Shown here: one piece after another, positions 43,546 to 56,408 of the stretch
How the letters are laid out: each line of letters opens with the position of its first letter
Position numbering within the stretch: the first letter of the stretch is position 1
From: Proteles cristata cristata
Taxonomy: Eukaryota > Chordata > Mammalia > Carnivora > Hyaenidae
Length of the DNA stretch: 64,000 nucleotides
Direction: 5' to 3'
Assembly: GCA_017311185.1 (NCBI GenBank)
Contig: JAESUZ010000346.1
Location: 682,001 to 746,000, forward strand
Notes under the pieces: generated by a model
The model's database searches: none
The model's input: only the letters and a program-made list of their open reading frames with translations
What the model was told of the DNA's origin: nothing
Translations under genes and position numbers: made by a program

Positions 43546-43979
43546 TTGTTCTTTTCCTCTTTAATCACTCGTCATCTAATGTTAGAGCATTTTATCCCCT
43601 GCTTTTCAAACACAACGCTTCCCCCAAGGGGAGCCCGCCAGGGCATGATGGGCAGAGGGGGCCAGTGGGTGTCGCTCAGTGACCCCGGCTTGCCCCAAGC
43701 TGGGTGGCTCTGTTCTGCATTCTTCTAGTAGGGTTTCAACTGACAAAGAGGTTGCACTGCTAAAAATATTTCAAGTGTAAACAATTCTTAATGACCATAT
43801 TGTATAACTTACTATTTCCCCAGGGAGGGGAAAGTGGCTGGTAGTGTCCAGGGGGCTAAGAGGATGGCCTGGGGCACAAGGACTTCTGGATCAGGCCAGC
43901 AGGTCCCGATTTCTCTCTTGAATTCTGCCCTTTCTGGCTGCATGACCTTGGGCAAGCTGCAGAACTGGCTTCCCATTTC

Positions 43980-44200
43980 TTTTTCTTTTTTCTTTTTTTT
44001 TTTAAGTCAATTTATTTGCTTTCAGAGAGAGAGAGAAAGAGAGAGGGTGGGGCAGAAAGAGAGAGAAAGATAATTCCAAGCAGACTCCACACTCTCAGCA
44101 TGGAGCCCAATGTGGGGCTTGAACTCACAAACCATGAGATCATGACCTGCGCGGAAAACAATACTCAGATGCTCAGCCAACTGAGCCACCCAAGTGCCCC
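43980..44200 (-). repeat. Felid SINE
   Basis: Reverse copy ending GAGCCACCCAAGTGCCCC. Target-site duplications are ACTGGCTTCCCATTTC (43964-43979) and ACTGGCTTCCCGTTTC (44201-44216). Confidence 0.93.
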
Positions 44201-44439
44201 ACTGGCTTCCCGTTTCATGGGGATAGCATGGTGCCTCCTCCCTGTAGTGGTTGACAGTGTAAAAAGAGTCTGAAGCCTAAAGCACTTAGGAGCCCGTGGG
44301 CCTGGCAGCCTCGGGAGGCACAGCTCCCATTTCCTGGGCCGGGGACCCAGGAGACCTAATACTGGTTCTCAGCTTGACCACGGACGCCTCACCACCTCTC
44401 ACTGCCCATCCCTCATCTGCTCAGCAACAGCGCTGGCCC

Positions 44440-44640
44440 AGAGCGGTGGTTTCCCTCTTTGCTGCACAATAAAATCACCCGGGAAGTTTGAAAGGCGTTG
44501 ACCCTCCCAGCCCCCAGCCCAGGCCTCACAGCTTCTGACATCACTGGTCTGAAATGGGCCCATATATCAGTGCTTTCCAAAAGTTCCTTCAGTGATTCTC
44601 ACATGCGAGCAGAGTTGAAAACCGCTCCTCTAGCTAACTT
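44440..44640 (+). repeat. MER5A-like DNA transposon relic
   Basis: Text follows the hAT-type MER5A order: CTGCACAATAAAATCACCCG, CCCAGGCCTCACAGCTTCTG, GTGATTCTCACATGCGAGCA, TTGAAAACCGCTCCTC. Confidence 0.55.
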
Positions 44641-45059
44641 GAAGCCCCCCTTTAGTGCTTAAACTCTGGTTTGACTTAAATTTATTTAAATTTATTTAAA
44701 TAATTTAAAATATCTGATAAGAGGACCTGGTGAGTTTCAGGCACTGTGTTAGGTGTCTAGCCTGGGGATGTGTCCTTCATTTTGGTGTCTTTCCACCCAG
44801 AAGGACTGGTGTGGCTTATGCAGGGAGCTGTCAAGTAAGCTGCTCTTCCTTCTCTGAGATCAACTTACCTCCCTCTCGCCAACTTTGTAAATAACAACTG
44901 TATAGCTCAAGTCCATTGTCCTGTGATCTATATAGTTCAAACACAGGGAAGCAAAAATGTCTGTGAGCAACTCTAACTCACCCTTATGTTAACATCGGAT
45001 CATGCGTATCCCATAACCTTATCATTCCTTCCAATTTAATAATTGCACATAGGTTGGAG

Positions 45060-45145
45060 GAACCAAGAAATCTCATGCCTACAAATAAGGAGAAAGAAAG
45101 GGAGAAGGAGAAGGAGAGGGAGGAGAAGAAAAAGAAGGAAGAGCC
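45060..45145 (+). repeat. GA-rich simple repeat
   Basis: AAGGAGAAAGAAAGGGAGAA and similar purine repeats. Confidence 0.75.
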
Positions 45146-45246
45146 TCTTTTCATACAGTAGCGATATGACCACAAAATACTCAAGGACTAGCCAAGAAGT
45201 ATGTGGGCACTAGATGGGGGACGATCTTTAGTGCTAGATGAGGGAC

Positions 45247-45430
45247 CAGCTTTTGTTTTTTAGAACAAGAGAGAGAGGATGGAGGAGAGAGAGAGAGAGA
45301 CAGGCTCTCAAACAGGACCTACGCTCAGCACGGAGCCCAACACATGGCTCTGTCCCACAACTCTGGTATCATGAGTAGAGGCAAGATCAAGAGTCAGGCA
45401 CTCAACCAACTGAGACACACCCAGATGTCC
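45247..45430 (-). repeat. Old felid/carnivoran SINE
   Basis: Diverged reverse copy ending CAACTGAGACACACCCAGAT. Target-site duplications are CTAGATGAGGGAC (45234-45246) and CTAGATGGGGGAC (45431-45443). Confidence 0.82.
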
Positions 45431-45439
45431 CTAGATGGG

Positions 45440-47390
45440 GGACAATCTTAAATGCTGCTGGAAAACATAAAGAAGAGTCAAACAAAAGAAAAGACACAAC
45501 ACAGTCTTGGGCAGGAAGGCCCCCCCATCATAAAAATTCTTCCCCAGTTAAGATATCAATTTAACGTAAACTCAATAAAAAACACCAACAGGATATGGTC
45601 ACTAAATAGGATATCTCTAAAATGCATATGGAAAAATAAACAAGCAAGAATAGCAAAATTCTCAAAAATTAGGGAATACTGGGTGGGAGTAGGGAAAAGT
45701 GAAGACTAGCCCTACCAGATACTAAAACATCTTATACATCTCCTAGTTATGAGTTAGAAAATTATAATTTAATAATATTAAAACCATACAGCATGTGAAT
45801 AGACCGACTCATCACCGGAACAGAATAGAAAATCTGTAAGAATCCAGAATATGTAACAGAATTTAGACCACGATAAAGAAGGTATTTCAGATCAGTAGAG
45901 ACAAGATGGATCTGTCGTGAGATACAGCAGAGACAGCCACGTTGTCATCTGGAAATGAAGAGTTGGATCCATGATTCTTGTGGTACTCACAGAATCTGCT
46001 CACAAACATTCCAGTTCTCCTCTCCTTCTGACCATGTGATTTGCCTTGATCAATGCAATGGGAGCATAGATGTGTTTCTTTCAAGAGGAAGCCTTAAGGA
46101 GTCAGGATTTGATTCACTGTATATCTACGTTCTTGCCACAGTGGCCAACGATGTTCTGTTTGCCTGGGTCCTAGAGCCCCAAACTAGTACAAAATAGACA
46201 TGTAAGGTGAATGAGCATTGAAGCCTACATTACCTTACTCTAACGATGCATTCACAACATACATCAGAATAAATTTCATAGGCATTTAAGATTTAAATGT
46301 AAAAAATGAGATCCTAAAAATGCTAGAATAAATCTTCAGAAAACCTAAAAGACCTAGGAGTGGAGAACACCTTTCTAACTAAGCTATAAGAGCCCAAAGT
46401 CGATTTTTAGAAGATTATGAAGTTTAAATTCATACAGAGAGTTGCTGCATGACAAAAACTGCCATGAGCCGAATGAAAAGACAAAGGAAAAACTGGAGGA
46501 AATACCTAGAACTCGTATCATGGAAAGAGGACTGATTTCATTTATATATAAAGAGTTCTTACAAATCAATAAGAAAAAGACTAGTGACCCAATATAAAAA
46601 TTGACCAAAAATATCAATCTATTGTTCATAGTAAAGCAAATTAACTTGGCTCTTAAGCTTATGAAAATACCATTCAGGTTAAGAAAAATGCAAATTACAA
46701 CTACAAATGATAAGCTCTGTTTCAATTGTCAGATTGGTAAAGATGAGAAAAGTCGATGGTGTATTGTTAAGCATGTGGGAAATAGGGACCTTCCCATTTT
46801 CCTAGAGCTGTTCCAATATAAAGTGGAGCCTCTGTGGAGGAATATGTCATAATCTCTCAAAAATATAAGTACACCTACTTTTTAATCCAGCAATTCCATT
46901 TCTAGGAAGGTATCCCATTGGTGTACTTACACTGGTGAGAAATGACATGTATAACAGTTATTCATTGCAGTCTCATTCGAAGTTGCAAAAAAGAAAGAAA
47001 AAGGAAAGGCAGCAGTTTAAATACCCATTGATAAATGACAGCTTACATAAATGGCAGTTCATGCATGTAAAGGAATATGTTGCGGACAAAAGAATTACTC
47101 AAAAAGAACAAGGAAACACTTTGCGATTCTTTGTGAGCCAATAAATAAGTTGCTAAGTACATGAAAAGAGCAAGGTGCAGAAAAGTGTGAACATTATGCT
47201 GCCACTTGCACATGAATAAAATATTTCTCGACAAAAATGTCCAAGTTGCTTAAAACATGCTTGCCTCTGGAAAGGGGACCTTGGTGTCTGGGAAGCATTT
47301 GGAGGAACGTTTCCCTGTAGCCCTCTTATTCCTTTTGAATCTTGCACAGGGTGAAAATTACCTATTCACAAAACAACTTTAACCAAGGGG
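45440..47390 (+). repeat. Old L1 (ORF2 3' part and 3' UTR)
   Basis: Sense L1 text includes ATGCATATGGAAAAATAAAC, AGACTAGCCCTACCAGATAC, TAAGCATGTGGGAAATAGGG and TTTTTAATCCAGCAATTCCA. The order 5' to 3' is kept. An LTR-like insert lies at about 45895-46195. The short frames are broken remnants. Confidence 0.72.
45895..46195 (+). repeat. MLT1-like fragment inside the L1
   Basis: CTGACCATGTGATTTGCCTT, GATCAATGCAATGGGAGC and TGTTTGCCTGGGTCCTAGAG follow the order of a MLT1-type LTR. The 80-residue frame across it is not a gene. Confidence 0.45.
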
Positions 47391-47399
47391 AAGAACAAA

Positions 47400-50300
47400 A
47401 AACACTGTGTGCAACTAGTTCTCTTGAGTTCGCCAGCCAAGGACCACAACGGAGACCCATCAAACAATGAAATTAAGTGTTTGTGTGTTTCTGAGAATTG
47501 GAAACAATTATGTAACCCTAGATGCTCTGAAATCTCATACCAAGAAGGTTCAAGGCAATTGACCATAATTTTCCTGCTTCTGCATTGAGTTTTGTATATT
47601 TCAGAATTGGAAGACATTTCTTCAGAAAAGCCAGGACCAAGATTTTTTTTTAAGGTCAACTCTAATTCCATTTCAGCTGAGAGATTTTTTTCCCCCAAAC
47701 TAAAGCCATCAAATTGCTCCAGAATGTCAATGCATTTTTCTCCTTCTCTTAGACAGAGGGTCCCATGAAGATTGTACTCAACAGCTCCCTTCTCAGTAGT
47801 TAAAGCTGTGAAAGCCTTTTGCCCAAAGGGAGAATTTTCTGTTCTGCCTAAGCCACTAATTTCAAGTGAGAAATTCTAACCTTAGATCCTTGGAAAAAGT
47901 GGTCATGCTACATCAGACAGCTATGTGCTTCAGCAGGGGCTGGGGGACCAAATCGGACCTCCCACTCAGAGGTTTACCCCATCCCTGCATTGCCAGCTCT
48001 AAGGACTTTGTGCACTGGGTCAGCATGAGAAGGAACTTCAGAATCGGGAAGAGCCAGATTAGATTGCACATGCCCCTGAGAATTACTATGCAGAATTTCT
48101 CACAATCCCAAACCATCGATGGATTCCCATCCAAGTGGACGCTGCAGGGTTCCAGCACCATGACCATGGCAATCAAGATTTTGACAACGAGCATCCCTGA
48201 AGCATCATTAGGACAGAAGGGCTGAGAATTGTCTACAGTGTCATGAGCCCTGCCTGAGCCTCCTCCTCTGCTACCTAAGGGAAAGGGAACCCTACCCACA
48301 CCCATTTCCTGATAATGATTGATAATGAATTTCCAGCCATCTGGATGGGGACACAGAGTCAGATCAATGGAAATTCTTAAAATAAAGAAATGTAACACTT
48401 GTACATCTGAGTTGACAAAGTAAAAATACATACCTACTACATTTTTACCGTTATTATTATCATGTTAATACATTATAGGAGGTGCTGTTTTTCTGATGTC
48501 TCGACATATTGATTCACATCACAATATGTGTCCATGCATGTGACCCTCCCTGACTCTGGCTCACCCCGCCCCCGCGCCTGCAGCCTGAACCCGCCTGTTC
48601 AGAGCTTGTGTCTCAGAGCCTGCTACTTCCTGGCAGCCTCTGCCTTTCACTGTTTTGATACCTTTGGGTCAATGCTCCTCTTGAAACTTGTACTTGATTA
48701 TGGGTCCATTATCACTCCCAAACACTGTCCTTTAGATCTGCTCTCTATCCCCATATGGGTTATTTCTACCCACCCAGGTATCTGTCAGTTTTAAAACCTA
48801 CAGTAGGTGGCCAAGATTGTCCAGAATTTGCCCATGCTGAGCACCAAAATCTCTACTAAATTACTCATATGAGGTGGACCCAATCCACTTTGAGATGTTC
48901 TTTAACTTGGAATTTTATGCATATAAGAATAAATTTCAGTGAGAATTATTGACCTTGTGTTTGGGGATAAGAACTATATTCGGTTAATTTAAGCAAAAGA
49001 ATATATATCGTGGGTACTACCTGGGGACTTCTTGTGGTGCCTTTAGCTGCTCACCATTAAGGAAGCAATGAAACCTTAGTCAGGATTGCCAGAGACCAGG
49101 CTCTGTTACAGCTGATGTGCACCCCTTTTCTCTTACCTCTGGACCCTGTACTGCAGTCTCTCTGCCCTTGGGCTCAGCATTCCCATCCTTGTCCTTTTAT
49201 ACTAGGGCACCATCTTGATGGGAGACTCTATTACAAAGGGCTCGTCAATGGTATTTGGAAATGCTTGGTTCCTTTCAGATAGAATGTTACTGGAGGCTCC
49301 ATTTCCTCTTAAAATTCCATCTGACACTGTAATTCATCCACTCAACAGATAAATTACACTGGGTACATTCTCCTTGCCTCTTTTCATGCTCTGGGACTGG
49401 CTTTGCCCAACCACTGACTTCTCTGACATATATCTGAGTTGATCTAGATGGTCTCAAATTCTTCTGATCTTCTGGGCCATGGCTCAAAGGGTTTTTGCGA
49501 GTGCTGAGTGAGATCACATAATTAGGGGGTCTCATTCAGTGCTTGGGACATAGTGGACATCATAAACTATAGCCAGTATTATTATCGTTTCATGTTTTGC
49601 CACCCTTCAAGATCTAGCACACATTAGTTGCCTCGGCAAATAGATATCAGTGATTTTTAAGAAAAGGCCCCCACCTTCTCATGACCATCTCCTTCTATTC
49701 CCCTAAAGTAGATAAATGTGTTAAGTGACTTCCAAAACACCAACAGGTGATATTTTAATCCCATGCAGTTAGAGAAAACCACCTGCGGTGTTGATGAAAT
49801 GCCTTCACATGTGCACAATGTTCATTTTCAAATTCTTCTTTGATCCTGGGTCTTGACAGACAGCAGAGAAACTCAACAAGAAGTGGAACGATACAAAGAA
49901 AGTTGCAAAGCCAAAGATAAAATGTCCTGTGCTGATGGTAATCAGCACATCAGTGATATTCTCTAACACACTAGGAACGCAGCCTGACTCAGAAGGTCCT
50001 CAGAGACTCAACCCTTTGCCCAAGAAGCCATGATTCCAGACCCCAGCTGCAGATCCCCATTCTGGAAGCATCTGTACAGCTCAGCCCCATCCATGTCCTT
50101 GAGGCCCCATTACTAACTCTAGGACCACCCCCTACCCTTTGATCCTGGTTCTCTCACCACCATGGCACAGCTCATCATCTAGGCCTCTGGGGACCAACCC
50201 TGAGGGTGGCCAACATCCAGACAGAGAAGCCCATTCACAACTGGTGGAACTTGAACTGAGTTCAAGCCACGTAGACCCTGGGCCACAGGTGCTTGGGACG

Positions 50301-50560
50301 CTAGAGGCAGGCCGTGTACTCTTCTCAAGTGGCTGGACCCCCAAGGCTTGACTGAATATATTTTGCCTCCTTCAAATAAAGACATTATAAAATAGCTCTG
50401 TAAACATGAAACCATAATGCATTGGAAATATAATACCTGACTTTTATTGAAAAGAATAAAATGTTATATTAGGTTAAACTCTATGAAATTTGCATTTTTG
50501 AAGGTTAAAATGGTTGAATATTGGCAATTTCAAATGATTCTACCCAATGGTTATGGGCTG
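47400..50560. other. AT-rich intergenic region, no gene recognised
   Basis: No family similarity in the open frames (longest about 119 and 172 residues around 47866-48431, on opposite strands over the same bases). Probably diverged repeats and unique DNA. Confidence 0.4.
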
Positions 50561-50574
50561 TGTTTATTGGCACT

Positions 50575-50760
50575 CATCACGTACCATGAGCTGTGCTCTG
50601 TACTTGAACCCACTGAGGGAGGGTTATTACCTTTGTTTTACACATGAGGAAACTGAGTCTTAGGCCAAGTAACTTGTCCCAGGTTGGGCAGCTGATAGTG
50701 CGTTCCTATCGTGTCTAGGCGACATGTTCTAACTCCTTCTGCTTATCTGGCAACAATGCC
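50575..50760 (-). repeat. MIR/L2-like (reverse)
   Basis: TTACCTTTGTTTTACACATG, GAGGAAACTGAGTCTTAGGC, CAAGTAACTTGTCCCAGGTT. Confidence 0.6.
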
Positions 50761-50829
50761 TGAATTTACAGTGGGATCTTTTCCTCTACCCTCCTAGGGC
50801 CCCCGTTCCTATGGCCGCACCCGAAATTA

Positions 50830-51120
50830 GGTCATGACTGATAACTGGCCACCATCCACATGCTGCTCTCAGCCACACGAGCCTCTCACCCTTGACTGCT
50901 ACCCTGTCTTTACAACATGCTCATGCCAACGCTTCTTTGTCCTATTACATTATCCGGTCACTGATCTGGAATGTTCCCTCCTACATACTCTCTCACGTGT
51001 TCGTTTCCCTCCTCACCCAGCTGAGGGCCCACATCCGATTTTGGCAACAAACAGCCTTGCATTTAGTTCCAATTGCTTCCCCCTTCACCCTCCAAAGTAC
51101 GCGCCTGGCTAACCTCCCAA
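50830..51120 (+). repeat. L2-like fragment
   Basis: ATCTGGAATGTTCCCTCCTA and following CCTCACCCAGCTGAGGGCCC resemble L2. Diverged. Confidence 0.35.
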
Positions 51121-51491
51121 CCTGCGGATTCCCAAATCGCTTCCCAGAGAGAGTGCTGATTCTGGGGATACCCCATGGCCTCCTGAAGACCCAATACCTG
51201 GAGATTTAGTTCTGCTACCACTCTCCACAGTAAAACACCTCCGACGTTCTGGGGATATTCTCATACAAGTGCTGGAACCAAATCAGAACTTTCTAGTAGC
51301 CTACAAATAAAAGAAGGAAGAAGCAAGTGAAATACCACCCTCCCCCATTTTCTTTCAGAAAATACCAAACACAGAAAAGTTAAAAGAGTAACACAATTTA
51401 GAATCATATACATTTCTCCTAGATTTATCAGTCATTAATATTTTGCCACAAGTGATATCTTTCTCTCTCTCCCCCACTCATATTTATATAA

Positions 51492-51630
51492 ATACACACA
51501 CACACACACACACACACTTCTTTTGCCAATCCATCTGAAAAAAAGTTGCAGACATCAAGACACATGTATACACGTGCACACACACATATACATACACGTG
51601 AACATGCATACACACACACACACACACGAA
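51492..51630 (+). repeat. (CA)n microsatellites
   Basis: Two CA runs, about 51495-51519 and 51611-51627, with CA-rich sequence between. Confidence 0.9.
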
Positions 51631-52068
51631 TGTATTAAAGAACATTCAGCGTTAGGTGCTCAGTGTAACTCTAAACATCCACTCTCATGACTAACACCGT
51701 TCAGGCCCCAGGAAAACGTAAACGTGTCTCCAGGTCTCTTGTGTCGTGTCACCAAAACAAAAGATAAGTGTGCGCAGATGTCGGGAAGGACCTTGGGTTG
51801 TGTTCCAGTTGCTTCTGAAGACGGACCCTGTTTCTGAGTGTAGAGCTGTGTGCTTGGGTAAGAGGAAAGACAGATACATGGGTTTGCTAACTCTTTCCCT
51901 CAGCAAGAATTCAACAGATACTTGCATAATGATGTAGCATTTTCTGGAAACACAAACGTGCATTTTCCTACTTCTTTTTGTGTTATGATTTATGCTTTTG
52001 GAAGCGCTCACAAATTTGCATAATATCCCCAAATAGTTGCTCATGACAGCTGAAGAATATTTTTCAAT

Positions 52069-52288
52069 TAAAAAAAGTTTTTAAATATTTATTCATTTTT
52101 GAGAGACAGAGAGAGACAGGTCATGAGTGGAGAAGGGGCAAAGAGAGAGGGAGACACAGAATCTGAAGCAGGCTCCAGGCTCTGAGCTGTCAGCACAGAT
52201 TCCGATGTGGGGCTTGGACCCACGAACCATGAGATCATGACCTGAGCCGAAGTCAGATGCTTCACCGACCAAGCTACCCAGGCGCCCC
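52069..52288 (-). repeat. Felid SINE
   Basis: Reverse copy ending AGCTACCCAGGCGCCCC. Target-site duplications are AGAATATTTTTCAAT (52054-52068) and AGAAATATTTTTCAAT (52289-52304). Confidence 0.93.
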
Positions 52289-52309
52289 AGAAATATTTTT
52301 CAATATTAA

Positions 52310-53040
52310 ATAATTTATGTTACTCCCAAATTTGTACAACCTAGGTCCAGACAAAACACGCATGAAGCATGGAGTGGACTTTTCACATCACCAAGTGCCC
52401 TAGGATTGCAAATGATTTCATATTTATGAAAATATTTAGTAAGATTTAACTAAATTTAAAAACAATTTAAAATTTAACTAAATTTAAAAACTAAATTCTG
52501 CCTTACCTGAATAATTCTTATTTAAACCTTTATATTTATTCATTTTAATTTGCATTTTGCCATGTGATGAAAGATAATTTTCAATATTTTAGAAAACAAA
52601 ATCATTTGAAAACACAGTGTTTAATTTTCTCTTTTACATTTTTTATTTACACTTTTAGGAAAGTACATTCACGTTTTTATACTTTGAATTAATTACATTT
52701 CATTGTTTAGTACTTTAGCTCACTACTGTCCATAGAATATATTGTTTAATAATCTTGATTATAGCAATGGAATCAATGATTTTGCCGAAATGATGAAATG
52801 AAGGCATAGATAAATAAATAAAAATATTTTTTGAAATAAATATATACCAGTTTAAGCCTTTTGTATATTTGGTATATATTTTGTATATTCTATTACAGAA
52901 CCAAATATCCAGGCATACATGATAATAATTCGATTCAGTTTTTTCTTAAATATTTTGCCAACTTCTAGTCATATAAAAATCATAGCTTTATAGACTACTT
53001 TGTTGTTGTACAAGTATATTTGAAAAGGTAGGATACGATC
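52310..53040. other. AT-rich DNA, no feature recognised
   Basis: Very AT-rich. A local tandem repeat of AACTAAATTTAAAAAC-type units lies at about 52447-52495. No gene seen. Confidence 0.45.
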
Positions 53041-53047
53041 CCAAATT

Positions 53048-53272
53048 GGGGCGCCTGGGTGGCTTAGTTGGTTAAGCGTCCGACTTTTGCTTGGGTCATG
53101 ATCTCGCGGTTCGTGGGTTCGAGCCCCGCGTCGGGCTCTGTGCTAACTGCCAGCTCAGAGCCTGGAGCCTGTTTCGGTCTGTGACTCCTCTCTCTCTGAC
53201 CCTCCCCTGCTCACGCTGTCTCTCTCTCTCTCCTAGAAATAAATAAAACATTAAAAAAAAAAAAGAAAAGAA
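53048..53272 (+). repeat. Felid SINE, young
   Basis: Near-consensus forward copy: GGGGCGCCTGGGTGGCTTAG, GGGTTCGAGCCCCGCGTCGG, poly-A tail. It is among the least diverged copies here. Confidence 0.95.
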
Positions 53273-53551
53273 AAGTTAGGATAGAACATATATTATTTAG
53301 TGGTTTGTTACTTTGGTTTATAACTTTTAAACATCTAGTTCATATATGTGCAAATATATACTATAGGCATATAGTATGTGGGCTTCTTATTCTGCTCTTA
53401 ACCATGGCCTCTAGATAAAATCTCCTTCTGGGTCTTGCAAATGTTAGGTCCGGCCTGTCCACAGATCTGGAGATGCACACTTAACTCATTCATACAAGAT
53501 GTGAATGCGAAAACAAATAAATATTAACAAGCCAAATATCAAATTTAAAGG

Positions 53552-53743
53552 GCGCCTGGGCAGCTCAGTCAGTCAAGCATCTGACTCTTGCTTTTGGCTC
53601 AGGTCATGATCCCGGGGTCCTGGGATGGAGCTCCGTGTCAGGCTCTGCACTGCACTTGAAGCCTGCTTAGGATTCTCTCTCCCGCTCTGTCCCTTTCCCC
53701 TATTCACTCTCACTCTCTCTCTCTAAAATAAAATTTTAAAAAA
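53552..53743 (+). repeat. Felid/carnivoran SINE
   Basis: Forward copy GGGCGCCTGGGCAGCTCAGT to AAAATAAAATTTTAAAAAA. A body variant has GATCCCGGGGTCCTGGGATG. The flanks ATCAAATTTAAA and ATCAAATTATAA are similar. Confidence 0.9.
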
Positions 53744-54174
53744 TCAAATTATAATAGTATCTCCATGACCTAGTAGAGAAACTTGGAAAGCAAAAGGGTT
53801 TAATAGTAAGTAAACTATTAATTGACTAAAACACATTTATAAAAACAAAGAGTCTTAGCAAATGCCACAAGGAAAGCTGATGACATTTCAGATTCATTCT
53901 CAATTTAAATTTTGGGAACATTTCAGAAAGTTAGGAAGAGGACATCTAACTTAATCTCACATTCGATGGTGAAGTATCACAGACATTGCCATTAAATTGG
54001 GGCAAGAAAGGGATGCCAGGGAATGTTTTTATTAGTTCATATTGTTCTTGGGTTCCCATCCAAGGCAATTCTGTATAAAGTAGATATAAGAGATATCATT
54101 TCTGGAGGAGGAGATGAAATCAGGTTATTTTTAGGCAGTATTTCTATTAAGAAAACCCAAGGGAATGATCTGGA

Positions 54175-54690
54175 AAGCTATTAGGAAATAATGGGAGCTC
54201 AATAATAGGGCCGGATCTGCGATAAATATGCCAAGGTCAATAGCGTTTTCATATACCAGCAATTCCAGATGGGAAGACACAGAAAAGGAAAGAAGATTCC
54301 CTCCATAATAACAATAAAAAGCATAAAACCTCTAAGAAAGACTCTAAAAAGGTAACAGAAGTATCTGTATGTAGAATGTGAAACTTTACAGAGAGCTGTA
54401 AAATGAGACTTAAGGAAATTGAGAGACCATGTTCCAGAATGGGAAGACACAATGGCAAAAAAAGCTGTCAATTGATCCCAAATGAAATAAAGATTTAATG
54501 CGATAACAGTGAAACCAACAGAAGTTTTTCATAATTTGATGGAAGCGATTGTCAAGTCATCCCTTTAAAATGTTGGAATGGCTAATAGAATTTTTTTAAA
54601 GAAAGGGTCAAATCTAGTCCTTGCCCTTCCAGTTATTAAAACATATGATCGGTCTGCGCTAATTGCAATGGTGCACTAACAGATCCCTGC
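54175..54690 (+). repeat. Old L1 ORF2 fragment
   Basis: Sense L1 text: CATATACCAGCAATTCCAGA, CATGTTCCAGAATGGGAAGA, ATTTAATGCGATAACAGTGA. Reading frames are broken. Confidence 0.65.
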
Positions 54691-55454
54691 AAGACCATCC
54701 TGTTCCCGGCCTCCAGCTCAGTCCCAGCCGCTGCGAACCTCTCTCAGCCTCCTGGGTACCGAGTCAGCAAACGTGGCATCGACATGAGTCCCCAAGGTAT
54801 TCTTTGGTCATTTTTTTCTCTGATGATAAAATTCGTATGTTTGGTAAATGCAAAAACATTAATCTTTATGTATTACATATAGAGTCCCCTGTCCTTTCAC
54901 TGGCCAAAGTTTACATCTTTTTTTTTTTCAAGCCTTTTAATTATATTCATAGCACATTGCAATGCAAGGAAATTGTACATTCCCATGCAGCCACTGTCTA
55001 CTGATCTGTTACAATGTAATTTTCTCCATTATCTGTCGGCTAAAGGATTCTTCTCGATTTAATCTATGTGGTAAATGTGACATTTTAAAGTGAGGAGGGG
55101 ATGGCTTTTCCAATCAACATGGCTGGGATAATGTGGCAACCAGGCAGGCAGAATTAATTCTGGCTGCTTGATCATTCTTGATATCAGTATATTCCAGATG
55201 AAGCGACAACTGAAATGTAGAAAATGAAAAAAATTTTAAATGTATTAAAGAAAGCATAGGGCAAATTTGTTTGTTTTTATGATGTGTGCATGTGTGTGTT
55301 TCTCCTAGGCATGATCCTAAACCCAAAACCCATAAAAGAAAAGATGATCAATTGGATGAATTTTACTAAGTAAAATTTACTATGTAAAATTTCAATATTC
55401 ACCAGGCAAAGGTACCATGAAGTCACAAGACCAGTGACTAACTAGAGAAACAGT

Positions 55455-55620
55455 TTCAATCTACATATATATACATATGCACAAATATATGCATATATAT
55501 ATAACTGTGTATAATTTATAATTATATAAGTATATATAATTTGTATATAATCTTGAATAGATTGTTAATATATTATTAATCTAATACTTTAAGTATTTAA
55601 TACTTATTTATTAATAAATT
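55455..55620 (+). repeat. (TA)n-rich low-complexity region
   Basis: ACATATATATACATATGCAC and related AT dinucleotide repeats. Confidence 0.8.
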
Positions 55621-55965
55621 ACAAATGGATTATTAAGAAATGGAGCAAAGGAAGAAAAGAACATGGGCAGCTGACAGAAGGAGAAATACAGGTGAAATTT
55701 AAACATCCAGTGTCATAATGAGAGAAATCAGTGAAATCTATACCTTGATACCATATTCCTCTATCTGACTGACCCAGAACTGATGAGATAGATTGACAAT
55801 ATATCCTGTGTCCAAGGTGTGAGAAAATAGGCACCTGCAGAAATTTTGGGAGGGCTTATAAATTGGTGCAATTCTTGCAAGAAGCAATTTTTATCAAAAT
55901 TTAAATGCTCTCTCATCGACTGTTTCATTTGTAATAACTTGTTCCTAAGAAATCAATGATACAAG

Positions 55966-56408
55966 GTGCCCCTGGGTGGCTCAGCCCATTAAGCGTCCAC
56001 CCCTTGGTTTCGGCTCAGATCATGATCTCATAGTTTGTGAGTTCGAGCACCACGTGCAGAGCTTGCTTGGGCAAGCTCTCCCTCTCTCTCTGCCCCACTC
56101 CCACATGCTCTCTCTCTCTCTCTCTCTCAAAAATAAATAAACATTTTTGAGGGCACCTGGGTGGCTCACTCAGTTAAGCGCCAGACTTTGACTCAGGTCA
56201 TGATTTCACAGCTCGTGTGTTCGAGCCCCACATTGGGCTCTGTGCTGACAGCTCAGAGCCTGGAGCCTGCTTCAGATTCTGTGTCTCCCTCTCTCTCTGC
56301 CCTTTTCCCACTCACTCTCTGTCTCTCTGTCACTATCTCAAAAATAAACATTAAAAATTTTTTTAAATAAATAAACTTTTTTTTGAATTTCAAAAACAGT
56401 GAAAAAAA
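55966..56408 (+). repeat. Felid SINE with a second SINE in its tail
   Basis: The outer SINE begins GTGCCCCTGGGTGGCTCAGC. Its flanking duplications, AAGAAATCAATGATACAAG (55947-55965) and AAGAAATTAATAATACAAG (about 56409), enclose both SINEs. Confidence 0.9.
56151..56370 (+). repeat. Nested felid SINE
   Basis: Forward copy GGGCACCTGGGTGGCTCACT inserted in the A-rich tail of the previous SINE. AAATAAATAAACATTTTTGA before and AAATAAATAAACTTTTTTTT after form its duplication. Confidence 0.9.

Noticed and set aside
45955..46197. An 80-residue frame ending near FDSLYIYVLATVANDVLFAW that looks faintly like a serpin C-terminus (SERPINA13 relic?).
   Set aside because: The surrounding DNA follows an MLT1-type LTR in order, there is no reactive-loop hinge or FNRPF motif, and the frame has no upstream serpin exon.
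47866..48431. Two opposite-strand open frames of 119 and 172 residues.
   Set aside because: No recognisable family, no splice or promoter context, and the two overlap on the same bases. Coding potential is unlikely, but I cannot exclude a decayed gene without a search.
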